Positions 23,233-36,400 of a stretch of DNA of 64,000 nucleotides are shown piece by piece. Both the position numbers and the translations under genes were made by a program. The notes beneath the pieces are model-generated. The model was not told the DNA's origin and searched no databases. It saw nothing but the letters and a program-made list of their open reading frames with translations. The DNA comes from Aphelocoma coerulescens (lineage: Eukaryota > Chordata > Aves > Passeriformes > Corvidae). Within the stretch, counting starts at the first letter, position 1, and each line of letters starts with the position of its first letter. Location: the NCBI RefSeq assembly GCF_041296385.1, contig NC_091015.1:58532345-58596344 (forward strand), given 5' to 3'.

Positions 23233-23643
23233 GGACACCTTCCACCGGAGCAGGCTGCTTAGAGCAGTCACCGCCCCGGAGGGTAGCTGGGGAGCGAGCG
23301 GGGCCGTGTGTGGCCCGCCCGGGGCGCAGGCAGCCGCCATTCCCGGGGGCAGGCGGGACCCGCCGCCACTTCCCGCTCCCGCCCCTCCGCCTCCGGCCGC
23401 CGCCGCTTCCGGGGCGCGCGCTCCCGCCATGCCGCGGGCCCGGGGGCGGAGGGCCGGGATCGCCCGCGCTCGTCAGCGCTGACGTCACCTGGCGTGAGGA
23501 AGTGCCCCCTCATTGGCCGGGCTTCCCCCTCACCCCTCCGCGCCCGCCCCTGATTTGCCGTCCCGGCGCGGCCCAGCCAATCGGCGGCGCCGAGCGCGGG
23601 CAGGCACCGCCCCGGCAGGCGCTCGGGGGTGGAAGCCGCCGCC

Positions 23644-23655
23644 ATGTTGTCGTGA
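23644..23655 (+). promoter_or_regulatory. Upstream ORF in UBP1 5' UTR (Met-Leu-Ser-stop)
   Basis: GCCGCCATG gives a strong initiation context for a three-codon frame ending TGA. If transcription starts upstream of it, it should lower translation of the main frame. Two further uORFs follow: 23800-23955 (starts ATGATG) and 23949-24008. Confidence 0.45.
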
Positions 23656-24178
23656 GCAGCGGCGGCGGCGGCGCTGCGGGACGCGCCGGAGCGGCGGGCG
23701 CGAGCCCCCGGGGCGGCCGTGACCTCCGGCGGCGGCGGCTTCTTCCCGGCGGGCGCCCGCGGTGCTGCTGCTGCCGCCGCCGCAGCCTCCCCCCTGCGAA
23801 TGATGCGGCGGGAGGCGCCGCTGGGCTGGGTCGGAGCTCGGGCGGCGGCAGAAGCGGCGGTGGCGGCGCTGGGCAGTGTCCAGTCGGAGGAGGAGGAGGC
23901 GGCGGCCGCCCGGTCCCCAGCGCCCAGCGGCGGCCGGGCGGGCGCAGGATGCTGAGAGCGACCCCGCGCCCTGGTCGCGCCGCGAGGAAAGGGCCCCCCC
24001 GGGGCTGAGCGCGGAGTCACCGCTGTCCCCCCGCCCGCACGTGCTTTTCCCTCCCTCTTACCCCGTCTCCTCCAGCCCCCTCGCCTTCCCGGCACCGCCT
24101 CCCCGGCGGCGCCGGTGCCGAGCGGCTCCGCCCCGTCCGGCTCCTCCCGCGGCGGGAGCGCGGCGGGGCCGGCGGAAC

Positions 24179-24291
24179 ATGGCGTGGGTGCTGAAGATGG
24201 ATGAAGTGATCGAGTCCGGGCTGGTGCACGACTTCGACGCCAGCCTCTCCGGCATCGGGCAGGAGCTGGGAGCCGGTGCCTACAGCATGAG
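24179..24291 (+). CDS. UBP1: UBP1 exon 1 (usual first coding exon)
   Basis: ATG in context GGAACATGG. It encodes [15 protein letters not shown] through GAGAYSM plus two bases of Ser; donor AG|GTAACT. The upstream frame stays open to 23876 through a basic GC-rich stretch without an in-frame ATG, so I keep this ATG. Confidence 0.95.
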
Positions 24292-24421
24292 GTAACTCGT
24301 CCCGCAGCTCATCCCCGGCGCTGGGCGCCGCGTCCCCGCCGGCTTCCTCGGGCCGCGCAGCCCTGCCCGTGCCGCTGGGCACGCTGCGCGGGAAGGAGCC
24401 GGGGCTTCTTCTTCTCGCCCT

Positions 24422-24469
<48 letters not shown>

Positions 24470-27400
24470 GCGAGAGCTTTTCCCGAGGAGTGGGCACGTG
24501 TCGGAGGGGCTCCCGCCCTGCCCTCCTGTGCTGCTGGCAGGTGGCTGCTCGGGAAGGGCGGGCAGCTGCCGGTGCTGGGGTGCTGTTCCCTTTATATGCG
24601 AAATCCCTGCCCTAAAACTGACATTTCGCTATCTCTGTGAGATGTAACCGGACCCCACGCTCCAAACGATGATCATCTTATACTCGACAAATGCTGTTCT
24701 TGTTCGTAATGAACAGTAGGTGTTTTCTGCCAGGTTTAAAAATGTTCTTTCTCGAGCAGGTAAACGTTGTCGTTAATAAGGTAGTAGCATGCTTGTACTT
24801 TATTTGGTCTGTTTATTCTGTATTTCTGTGTAGTTATGGGGTTTTCTTCTATGTAGTATGGCTTTAGTGATTGTAGCTCTTTCTGTTCATAGTCAACTTG
24901 GCGGTTTCCTTACCTTTTGATCGTTTTCCAGGTTTTACAAGGTTAGAGTGTTTGAGTAGCGTTTGGATGTCCCTTTTCGAAGCTAAGATAAAACTGTACT
25001 TGTTTGAGTAAATTTTATCTCGTTCGTGGGTGGAATGTGTGGATTCCTGAGTGACGACTTAGTGTGGAAAAGAAAAACTGTTTTGGAGGCACCGAGAGAC
25101 ATTCTAAGTCCAAGGTTTTCATCAGGGTTAGTCAGTGTTTTAAGTCTACTTGGAGAAGTAAAACGGTTGCGTTTGATAGTTTTGATGGCCTAGCCTCTAT
25201 AAAAGGCACGTTCTCTATCAGGGGAAACTGAAACTTGCACGTGATCACAAACTTCATCTATTATGTGTGTTTTAAGGCAGTGCTTCCCAGGTAGTGTTTG
25301 GAAGTGCAGTGTCTTTGCTGGAAGTTACAAAAAAGGGCTTCTGCTGGATAGGAATGAGGACCATTCTGATAGTATTTGATATTGTGAATTCAGTGCGTTT
25401 ATGGTGGGACATGTATTTGATGGGGGTTTTGTTCTGTGTGGGTTTAGGGTTTGGTTGGTTTTTTTGTTTGTTTGTTTTGTTGGGTTTTTTGGTGGTTTTT
25501 TTTGTTTGTTTTGTTGGTTGTTTTTTTTTTTTTTAATTAAAAATAACGTTGCGAGCTTGCCAGTTCAGAGAACAAGGTGATTCATCTCTCTTGATGAGAA
25601 TACTCCTGATTTTATATTCAGCTTGTCTGGATTTTGTCCCACTTCTGTCCCGTTTCTGTCTCAGCAAACCTTCAGACATTCATCCCATGAAGTGGCATGC
25701 CAGGATTTTGTGGGCAGCTGTGTGGTTGTTGCCTGGATGGCTTCTTAGTGTGCAGACACCAATGGAAAGTGCATGTGCTCCTGTTCAAGAACTGCTCTTC
25801 TCTATCTTAATTCAGTTCTTTCTGGGATCTCTTATGATAAAAAATTTTGCGTTTTGACTGTTAGATTTTTTTATATTTTCTCGTGTTTTCATAACTTCGT
25901 TTCTTATCCCAGTAATGCGCACACTTCAGTTTCTAGGAACTGTAAGAATTATCATCCTTACCGTTATTGGATATATTGTTTTTTTCTGGTCCTATCGTCT
26001 TATGGTGGGTAGCAATCCTAAGTGGCTTTTTGCTACATATGCCTATTAGGACATTCTGAATTAGCACAGAAAGAGTTGTAGCCATTAAAAACAGCACTGA
26101 AAAAGTAATATTGTATAAGCTAAGCTATATGTTAGTCTTGAATCTTGTTACACACTTTGTCTGAAGTGTACTTTTGGAAAACTTACACAGTAGTAGTACT
26201 AGTTTTTGTAACTTTATTCATGGACCCCACAGTTAAACGGATCACCTAGTTACCATTAGTGTTTGCTGGATTCAGAGTGATTTTCAGCCCACGTGTAAGT
26301 TATTCTATGTATTGGTTAGATTCGTAGTTTAGAGAAATTATGGTCTGTTAAGTGATGTGAGAGGGGAGAACCAAGAGAACTGGCAAAGCATGAATAGGAG
26401 AGATACTGCTCTGTCACTGTTCAGTGTGCCAGTAGAAGTTAATTACTTGTCACTTTCTTAAAAAATAAGATAGAAGAAAATGAAATGTTGCCTAGAGGAG
26501 AGTGCTGGGAGAGCTCCTCAAGGTATGTGCTCCTTTGATTTTATTAGGAAGATCTGCATGTAATTCTTTTAACTATTGGGGTTATATATAAAGGAGTTGA
26601 TGCTTCCTGGCAATGATGATGAGTCAGTGCCTTTACGTAGAATATATGGCATTACTCCTGTGTTTATTCTTACTAAGAAAGTTGCACATGTCCATTGATC
26701 GTCAATCCATTGTAGGATTTTTGAGTTTTTTTAGAAGGCAGCTAAATGCAGATTCACATGGTTTTAAAATAGTTTTCAAAATAGTTTTAAATAGTTTTCA
26801 AAATTTCCTTATAAAGCCTTGAAACCCATTTTTTCTAATTGCTTTTCTAGCACCTTCTCATGCAATAAGAATCTGCCTATAATCACAAAATTAAATTCAG
26901 TTGATAATAACAGTTGTCAGATGTGTCAAATAACACCTGCACCAAAACCTATATAAAAACATTGTGCCCCTTAGTGATAGTGAGTTTTGGGTTAATTTCA
27001 GGGAGTTAATGTTAATTTCGGTTGATAATGACACCCATCATGTTTTCTTATGAATCCCTCATAATAACCATTAGAACACAATAGCAGTTGTGTACTTTTG
27101 AGGACCACTGATGGTTGCTAACTGCTAAGAAATGGAGGCTATTTAATTGATAAGACAAGTTTCAAAGAACCGTCTGTCATCTTTCTAGCAGAATTCCATT
27201 TTTTATCTAATGAATTATTAGATTAATGAATCAATATAAATTGGGTTAATTGAGCATTAATAGACAGAAAAATACCTTAATGACTGAGTTTTTATGTGTA
27301 ATCTGGAAGCTTGGTATATGGATTTATTTAAATGCTTGCAGTTCCAATGGTGTTTGTAGTGCTAAAATTCAATCCCATCATGGGGAACTTGATACTTATT

Positions 27401-30400
27401 TCAGGAGTAGCTGCTTTGGTATGTATTTGTAGGTTAAAATCTGAAGTTCATCAAATTAGATTTAAAAAAAAAAGACTTTTGGTTCTGAAATGGGAAAGTC
27501 TCTACAAAAGACTATATGAAAATACATCCAGACAATCCTCCATTTTTGGAGAATCAAGTCAGTTTGACTCTGCTGCATCTCCCAAGCACTTACTTGTCTT
27601 TGGTCTGCTGCCTTGGTTGAAAAGAAGGAAAGCCTAATGCAGTCTTCAGTCTTGTTTCCTTACTGTTCCCGTACTGTGGGATGGTGAGAGGACTTTGTGT
27701 ACCACCTCTCAAGCACAGTTCAGGCTGAAGTAACCCTGAGATGGTCAGTCAGGAGTTGGGGGAACATTTTCTTACAACTTAGAGCTCTCTTTTCAGGTGG
27801 AGAGAGGGAGAGTGTTGTCTTCTAACATCTTTTGGGTCCCTGACATCCTTTTCTGGCTTCTGATAAACATGATTGGGTCACGACAGTTACTGCCTTAACT
27901 TCCTAGTTGCTGTGAAAAATCAAAAAAGAGTTATCTCATTCACACCCTGTTTTTGGCTGCTGTTACATTATGACAGACAAAATTGCTGTTTATGCTTCCC
28001 CTAATGTCTCCCACTCTTTTAAGACTCTACTGCTGGTTATATAGGATTTTTGAAAGAGGAATACTTACTTAAGGTATCTTGAATTTTTTCTTTTTCTTTT
28101 TTAGATCTACATAGTGTTTTCTGCAGGATGCATTATAAAGCTTCTGTTTCACTGGTCTGTTCTATTTTTTTACACATTGCACTGTAGAAAAAATAATTTT
28201 CACTGACATCTACACTCTAAAATAAAATGCTTTATACTGGTTAGAATTGGAGCTTGATTCTTTGTGTAAGCACACAAATATGTAAATACCTTTCAGGAAA
28301 TAGGCATTTGAAGAAAAAGAGAATTCACAAACCTAAGCATCCTTGCTTTGTTACCACAGATAAAACATGTTGAAAGATAAACCTCATGTTCTAGATCATT
28401 GACATTGGCTTAGGGTTTTTTGTTGTTGTTTTCTTTTCTTCCAAGTTGAGTGTGTGAATACATTACAAAAAGTTAGGGGCCAGTTTAATTTTTAAGGAAA
28501 AGACTTCAAAGTGCAGAACTGTCTTTGTTCCCCGTCAGTTCTCGTGTTGGAGTGACATACCAGATTGAGAGCAGGGCAGCAGGTCTGCCTTCGTTTGCTC
28601 TTTGGGTGTTCTCCTATGTGGGAGCTGTCTGTACTGGAGCTGCTGCAAGTCAGAGCAGCTGCCTGACCTCCCTGTGTCAGAGGAGTGGATGCAAAACTGT
28701 GGATTTGTTGTGGTGAACATTCTTACTTCTTTTCCTTGGTAGAAAGGACACAGGTTTTGGTTTTGGCATTTTCTTCTTTTTTTGATTGGTGGTTTCTTGT
28801 ATTTTGTGCCAGACTCCCCTTGAATTGAAACCTTTCACCATCTGAGTTTCTGTGTGAGGGTCTTTGGGATTCCTAGGAACAGCATTCTGTTTGCACCTGT
28901 TTCTCATTCGTGTTGGACTTCTTGGATGGCTGCTGCAGATAAAGCTGTTCCCCAGAAATTAATTCCAGGGGTCTTGCCTCCCATCAAACTTGTTTTTGTG
29001 GGCATAGGGAAAGTGTTAGGAAGCATCAGGTCTCCCATTGCCTTACACTTAAGGCTTGCTCACACCTCTGAACAGTTCAGAGCTTGGCTTTGAGATCATA
29101 ACTCTTAATTCAAATACTGCTTGAGAAACATTTTTCTTAAGGTATTTGTCCTCGTAAAAACCATGCCTTAAAGTTTCAAAAGGCCTGTGTGTTCTTGGGA
29201 TGCTTTAGTACTCACACCCAAGAGTATACAATCCAGAAGATAGATAAGGCAGATGATTGATGGAACATCAGTTTGAATTTTGATGACATAGTAGTTCCTG
29301 TTCTTGTAAGGACAGGAAGTTCTTCATTTATTTTTTGACCCTGTTATTATTATTAGGGAGGGGTTTTTTGTATGTGTGTGCTAGGGTTTTTTTAAAATGC
29401 TTTGGACAAAGCGTGGGAAGAGGGTTTTAAATTTGTAAGGAAGGTGATTTTGAAGGCTTACAAACATTTCACAAGCATGGGGGGATAAATTACATTTTCT
29501 TGGTCTTTTTGTACTATGCTTATGTAAGCTACATGACATAGGACAGCTTCTCATATGTGATGGATCCCACTGGATGCTTTAGTTCAAATGGTAACATTCA
29601 CCTTGCTGCTTCTTCTAAGCTTTCCTGGTTTTGTATGGTCATGTTTCGTGTATGCACCTCTGTAGCATGAGTAGCTAAGACTTGTGATGGAAGATATGTT
29701 TACTGCCTGCATTTGGGGTGTAATGAAGACTGTTTCTGTTGGGTTTTTTTCTGGCTAAATTTTCCTCCTCCCTGTGGGAAGAAAAGAATGCCTTTTGTTT
29801 GAATGCTTTAGATAACATTCTGAGGAACTGAGGTAAGACTTTTCTTACTGGAGCTAATAATTTCAAAGTCTTGGTCTCAGGGTTCCTTCCATTAGGAGAA
29901 TAAACCTTGGCAGATGGACTTTCTCAAATGATACCGAAAAATATAACAAAAGATGCTACTTGTCCTTCAAAATGTTACTACTCACCCATACATCAGCTTG
30001 CTGGTAGTTCTAAAGTTCACTTAAATGAGACAAGTGAAGTAAACGAGTCTTCACAAGATCAAAAGTTAACAATGGCAAAAAAAGAACAGAATCAGTCTCT
30101 TAAAACTCTCTGTTCTCCTGTAGTCTGAAATAATGTCAACAGTAGCTATTTTGGAACAGTTGGCTTTTCATCTATCTGGGCTGCTCTGTCAGTGGGCACT
30201 TCACTTTAAGTAAGAGGTTCTTTGCTGTGTGAAATAACTTAAGCAAAGCTGGCACTACAAGTGCCTGTCTCTAATCTCTACTGGACTAGCAAAAATAAGA
30301 TTCCACCAGGTGAGTAGGAAAATGACTAAAGGATGCCTTACCTAAGTATACACAAACACGGAGGCTGCCAGGGATTGACTGTGGGCACATGATTTGTACT

Positions 30401-33400
30401 GCTGGGCCATTGTCTCATTATAAATGCAGAAACTGTAACTGGGGTCTGAGGGGAAGAAGGCTGGAACTGGCAAGGCTGATCTTCTCTGGGTTGTGTTTGT
30501 TTGTGGGATTTCTTTGTGTTTTGTTTGTTTTTTTTTTTTGTTTTGTTGGGTGTTAAAATAGAATCACTATAAGATTAGAGGTGGTAAAAAGACAGATTAA
30601 GCATCCTCATAGGTTCTGGGAATGTGATTGACACAATAGCATATATTATATGCAGTTTATCATCTTTAGCTTAAGTAAAGAGCACTATTAAAAATATTAC
30701 ATTTCTGTTTCCCATTGGTTTCCTTCTCTGAATTATGAGCAGTCTTTGCATCTTTTCTTCAGCTGTGCTGCATGAGCAATGAATTTTATTTTGTAGAAAA
30801 TGCTTGTCACTGTGAAATATAGCTAGTCCCTATTTAAACTGACACTTCGGGTCTTAATTTGAAATACTTACACCTTATTGACTGTTTTAATTGTCTGCAG
30901 CTTTGATCTGTTTTTAGATGGGGAAAGAGCGTATGTTGAAATGAGAGAAACACTGATATTTCGTTCTTTGGAAGTGAATGAATCAAAATGTTATTTAAAT
31001 GGTATTTAAAGATGCTCTGGGAAGGAGTTTACATTGCATTGGCTTCTCTTTTCCTTTGGGATGTACTAGTACCCAGAACACTTTTGTAAGAAAAATTTGC
31101 CTTTTGCTGTCTTCTGGAATGCTTTTTGGAATGGTGGCATTTAAGAATGAACATTAAGCTCTCTTTACAGCTAAATTGTAGGGTTGTAGAGTTGGATGTC
31201 TTTATTTCTCCTTATTCTAGTGGCAGTTAGTCATTATGCTTTGTGTTAGCAAAAGCTGGTTTAAAGCTGCCTAAATTGGTGTAGTTGTAGGCTTCCAGTG
31301 CTGTGTCTCTTACCTAATTCATTAACTACATCACACTTTCTTAAGCCAGACCAGCTACATTTTTAACTTTAAATTGTGAGTGGCAAATGAAGGCTTTAAA
31401 TATTTTTTTCATGAATACACAAAAGACTTCTCTTTAATCTTGTATGTTATGTGAAGGCAAGTGCTGCAGAACTTAGTCAAGGATTACAGATAATTTATTT
31501 GGTGAGGTACTTCGCATGCGGTCATTGTTGCACTTTGACTCGTGTGTGTATTTTAAACTGTGCCATTGTTTCCGTGTTCTTGCCATTTTAAAGTTCCTCC
31601 TCATAAAAGCATTCATGTTGTGTGTGCCGAAGTGTGTGGTGAGCATGGGTTCCTGGTGTAGCCATCCTGTCATGGGACCACGCTTCCCTCTGCTTGTCAC
31701 GGCGCTCCCTCTTGTGTTGGGCTGCTCCTGCTCCCTCCTGACTGACATCAGGGCTTGAGGCATCTCCTTGTTTCTTGTGAGTCATCCTCAGGGAGCAGTT
31801 ACCAATCTATGGATTTTGCTGTCCTACTCACGGATCCTTGTCTCTGTATAAGTAAACTCTTTTAAGGGTGTTCACTTATCCTAAGTGGTTATTTCACATC
31901 TTCCTTTGTCACTTACTTAAGTCTTCTCTGGGCTCCAGTTTGGGGAGATGACATCAGAAGTAGTTAGGATACAGTTCAGTAGGCTTGTAATGCTGTTTGA
32001 ACAGTGTACTGCCTTGTCCTGCTTGCATCAGTCTTTGTAGCATCTCCCGTGGTTTCTTCCTAGTAAAAGGGAACCTGTATGGGTGTCTTTTTTTGGTCTC
32101 TTTTTTAATTCCAGCTTGCTTTTTGGGGAGACATTGTCCAGTCTCTACTAGGCATAGACAAATTTCTTAGACTTTTTCACCCTTCATAAATATTTTCTTG
32201 TTTCAACATTTTTCCAGGTAGCCTGGGGAGTGACAATCCCTTATTGAATGTGGCACTTGATCTGAAAGAAAAGTTAGGATGTTCCACCTGCACTCTGTAT
32301 ATCTAAGACTTAAGTAGACCAAGTCTTACTTTCTAACCCTATGTGACACAAAAATATTGGCTGTCATTTTATTTTTTGAATTCATTATAATACACTTTTT
32401 TGATTCTTCAGATATGATCTGGAATTCAAGAGGAATTAATAGAGTTCTCTTTAAATAAAGCAAACACTTGCAGAAATGAGGAACAGTAAAAATAAACAGT
32501 TTTACTTCAAAAAATTTAGGGTACAATGTACAAAGAGTAGTGCAATACAGACATTTATAATTGTTTTATAAAATATATTAAATCTATGTTTGTGATCAGT
32601 GCAAGAGGTACAAACAAGATACATGTTGGTTAAAAACTGAATAAACAGGTGAGGTGGTGTGAGATCTTAGTTCACTTTAGAAACATTTTTAAAGAAAGTT
32701 GCAAGGATCTGCAGATGATTTAATCATGAATGAAAATTCAGTGCAAGGCAAACTCTTAGAATTTTAATTTATTAAAATTTCTGTATGCGGGGAAAATTAA
32801 TCTATTGCTAATACAGATTACTAATTTCTGTAGAAAGCAGAATATGTATTTGCTAGCTGTGGTGAAGCTTTCTTACCACAGCTTGTGGACAACTTGGATT
32901 ACTCTTTATTCTCTAGAAACTTAGCATTTCCAAAGTTTTTCTGGTGGTTGTGAATCTTAGATAAGTGACGTGAATCTTGGCATAAACTTTCTATAGCTTA
33001 TGTTTTGTGAATCTGCTGCTTAATAATTTTTGGGCTAATCAGTGTGCTAAAGCCTAAGAAAAGATTGACAATGTCAACAGAATTAACAGGTTAGATATAA
33101 TGGTACTAAATGAGAAGAGAGATACCTTCACAGTGTAGGTAACTTACTTTGGGGAATACATTATTTCAAAGAAGAAAATAAAAGCCTTGCTTTCATTTGT
33201 GTGTTTATTAGGCAAGCTTGGCTGTGTTGACAGGTGAAAAGTTAAGAGAGAGCTGAATTTTTTCAGTGGAGACAAGAAAACAAAGATTAAATTTTCAGAG
33301 GATCAGCACAACTGTTTGTCTGCTTAGGTCCCAGGTTTATGTATCCTAGCCTAAAGTTCTATCAGAAAATGTTTTGGATACTGCTGATATAGATTTTACT

Positions 33401-36400
33401 AATAAAATGAGTAACAAAATTCTGTTTGTATTTCACTGTGCATTTCTTTAAGTCACAAACAACTTTTTTTCTTTAACTTCCATCCAAACAGGGCCAACAG
33501 TCTCAAAGTTGTTTTTTATTTTTCTTTTCAGTGATGTTTTGGCACTGCCTATTTTCAAACAGGAAGATTCCAGCCTTCCACAAGAAAATGAGACCAAACA
33601 TCCACCTTTCCAATATGTTATGTGTGCTGCAACATCTCCAGCAGTAAAATTATATGATGAAACTCTCACATACTTGAATCAAGGTTGGTATACATATGTG
33701 GATGTGGCTTGTGGTGCAAGTCTGAAACTGGAATGGTATTTCATGTTTTGATACATTGTGTATATCCAAAATAAATGCATGTCAGAAATGAGGTTGGATA
33801 CCTTACTAGTAGTCTTTTTTTGTCCCACTTGTAGGCTCACAGCTATAGTATGGTGTTACTTCCCCTTTGGATTCTGGTGGGGGTGGGGTTTTTTTTTTCC
33901 TTTGTTGGTTTGAGTTTTGGGATTTTTTCCTGTTGTGTGTTGCCCCTCTCCATCCCCCTTATCCCCCAATAAAATCAAGCCAATAGAGCTTTTAGGAGAC
34001 AAATTTCAGGTAGTAAAGCTGAAAATTCAGGACTAATTTTGCATTTCTGTTTAAATTTGATTGATAAGAGCAAGTTAATTGGATATTTGCATGAGGTACA
34101 CACAAACAGCCCTCAGAAGTCATAATAAATGTTAAAATGTCAGTTCCTGAACAAGAAGTGTTACACAAAAGATGCCTCTGTAATTGCTCTCAAATTAGCC
34201 AGACATGTCTGTCCAGAACAGTATTATGTTTGAACATGAACACAAGTGCAGTTACCTTTGGAGTTTGTGTCTATTTCACTGTTCCTGTATGTTTATCAGA
34301 AATTAACTAGATAAATACTTCATGTGAATCAGGCTGTGTTTTTTTTCCTCATAGCTTGTGGTTAATTTGCATGAAAATTGATTTTTTTTTTTTTTTTCCT
34401 AGAGGGAGCAATGACTGCTGGGTAAAATAATCTGAATGAAGTCATTGACATATGATAAAACCTTCCTCACCTCTGAGAATTACATTCGTGTCCTAAGTTC
34501 AGTCAGCTAGTATTCTGAACTCAACTAAAATAATTTATCATTTGTTTTGGACCTTATCAGTAGCTTTGTACCCTCCCAGCCCTTCATCCCCCTCTTCTGG
34601 CTCTAATGCCCTAGGATCTCCATTCCTGTATCTAGTTCAGCTTTCTTTTCCTTGTGGGTTTTGACTCGAAATCTCAATAGACTGTGCTGTAATTTGAAGA
34701 CAGAGCACAAGGCAGCAGGCTGAAGGAAGAAAATTCTTGCCATATTTCTTCTGAGAACAGCTTGCCATTTAAAGTGGCTGTGTCTAAAATGACTGTAAAA
34801 TGTTTCATCTGTCCTTGAAAATATCTTTTAATACAAAGATTTCATTGGCAAAGAAGTTTTGGTGTTTTTCAGTGTCCTGGGTAACTTTTCCTGATGTTGA
34901 AAAATGAGGACATTGGTATAACCCCTTTCCTTAAATAAATATGGGAAGAAAAAAGCAGTTGGCCAACTTCCTTTCTGTGCTAGTACTTCAGACAAAAAGA
35001 CAGTACATTTACTGCCCAGGTTAAGATCTTTTCATTAAAATTTCTCTACTAGCTAGTTAGTGTGTATATATATATATATATACCCAGAGGGTGGTTGGGT
35101 ACTGGAATAGCTCCCCAGGGAAGTGGTCATAGCACCAAGCCTGACAGTTCAAGAAGCATTTGGACAACACTCAGGCACACGGTGTGACTCTTGGGGTGTC
35201 CTGTGTAGGACTGGAAGCTGGACTCAGTGATTCTGGTGGGTCCCTTCCAACTCAGCAGATTTTGTGATACATGAAAAATGTTGTGAGACTTGATTTCTTT
35301 CATACAGAAGGCAGTTTAAAATAAGGATCGGTTTGCAACACTGAGTTGTGCTGATAGATACATTTGTGTAATGAGTTGGGTTGAGTCCTCTAGCAAAAGA
35401 GTAATTTATAATTTACATCCTGGTTATTCAGCTATCTGGTTTCTAGTTTGGCCCCATTTTCAGGCAGTGTCTTGCCTTAAATAATTTTCAAAAGGAAGTA
35501 TCCTCTTTAATTTCGTCAGCAGTTGTTTTAGTTTCCTGGCTTGGGAATATCAGAAGCAGTGGGAATATTTGCCCTGTCTGTTAAGCTGTGGTGACATTCC
35601 CTAAGGCAATGCTTAAACAAGCCCTGACTTTACCCTCTGTTAGTAAGTAATTAGTGTCACTCAGAGTTCAAGGAGCATCTGGCTGATGCTCTTAGTCATG
35701 TGATTGAGGTTTTGGTAGTCCTGTGAGGAGCAGTGTGTTGTACTCAATTCCTGTGTGTTCCTTCCAACTCGAGATACTCTGTGAGCTGATGGAGTATTTA
35801 ACGTAATTAGATGTTCAGCTGAAGCTGATTCTAGATGTTCCGATCTTGGAGTTGTTCACGGGTTTGCAGGGTTCTTACTGTGAAATCTGTTAAATGGGTC
35901 CATTGAGAATGCATATTGGAGTTGTGGGACAGTGTTTTGAGTTGGCTGCTCTTCAGCTAGATGTATCTGGAATAGCAAAGTGATGTGGAAGAGAATTGCT
36001 TTTAAAGGGGAAGCATTCTTTAGGTTGGTTTACACAGTGCCACAAAGCTTGGAGTTCCGTGAATGCAAAGAACTGCTTGGGAGAGATGGAATCCAGCTTG
36101 GAAAGGGCAGTGAAGGTACCTTTGCCAGCTCATGGCTGACCTGGTAAAGAGGGCTTTGAAGCAGAACAAGGAGGGAGGGAGGGAGTGACTGACGAGCAGC
36201 ACTGTGAGGGAGTGATGGACATGGTTCATAAGCAAAGAGCATGAAAGGGAACACAGCATCAACAAAAGGAGGCTTAAACAGGGTCATCTCCAGCATTTGG
36301 ATGTAAGCAAGTGCCTGTAGAACATCATTCCAAGGGAACACCAAAGCCCTTTGTGATAAGTGAGCGTGGTGAGGGGCCTCTGAAGTGCACACACGTCTGT

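Larger units (their letters stand above)
23235..24350 (+). promoter_or_regulatory. UBP1: UBP1 CpG-island promoter and 5' UTR
   Basis: About 1.1 kb of very GC- and CpG-rich DNA in an otherwise AT-rich window. Visible sites are a palindromic CRE TGACGTCA (23480-23487), an inverted CCAAT (ATTGG, 23512-23516), CCAAT (23577-23581) and several GC boxes. A GCCGCCATGTTG motif (23638-23649) is of the YY1 type often found at or just after transcription starts. I therefore place the start near 23620-23640, giving a 5' UTR of about 540 bases if unspliced. The long frames on both strands here are by-products of high GC. Confidence 0.8.

Noticed and set aside
23172..24008. Frames up to 278 codons on both strands of the CpG island
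   Set aside because: Low-complexity Gly/Ala/Pro/Arg products caused by high GC; the region is promoter and 5' UTR. Only the short uORFs are kept.
23876..24178. In-frame N-terminal extension of UBP1
   Set aside because: The frame is open upstream of the UBP1 ATG, but there is no in-frame ATG and the sequence is GC-driven; the ATG at 24179 has a good context and matches the family start.
29907..30128. Polar 72-codon frame in UBP1 intron 1
   Set aside because: It reads like protein but has no known family, no convincing splice sites, and its first ATG leaves about 65 codons; chance is the simpler account.
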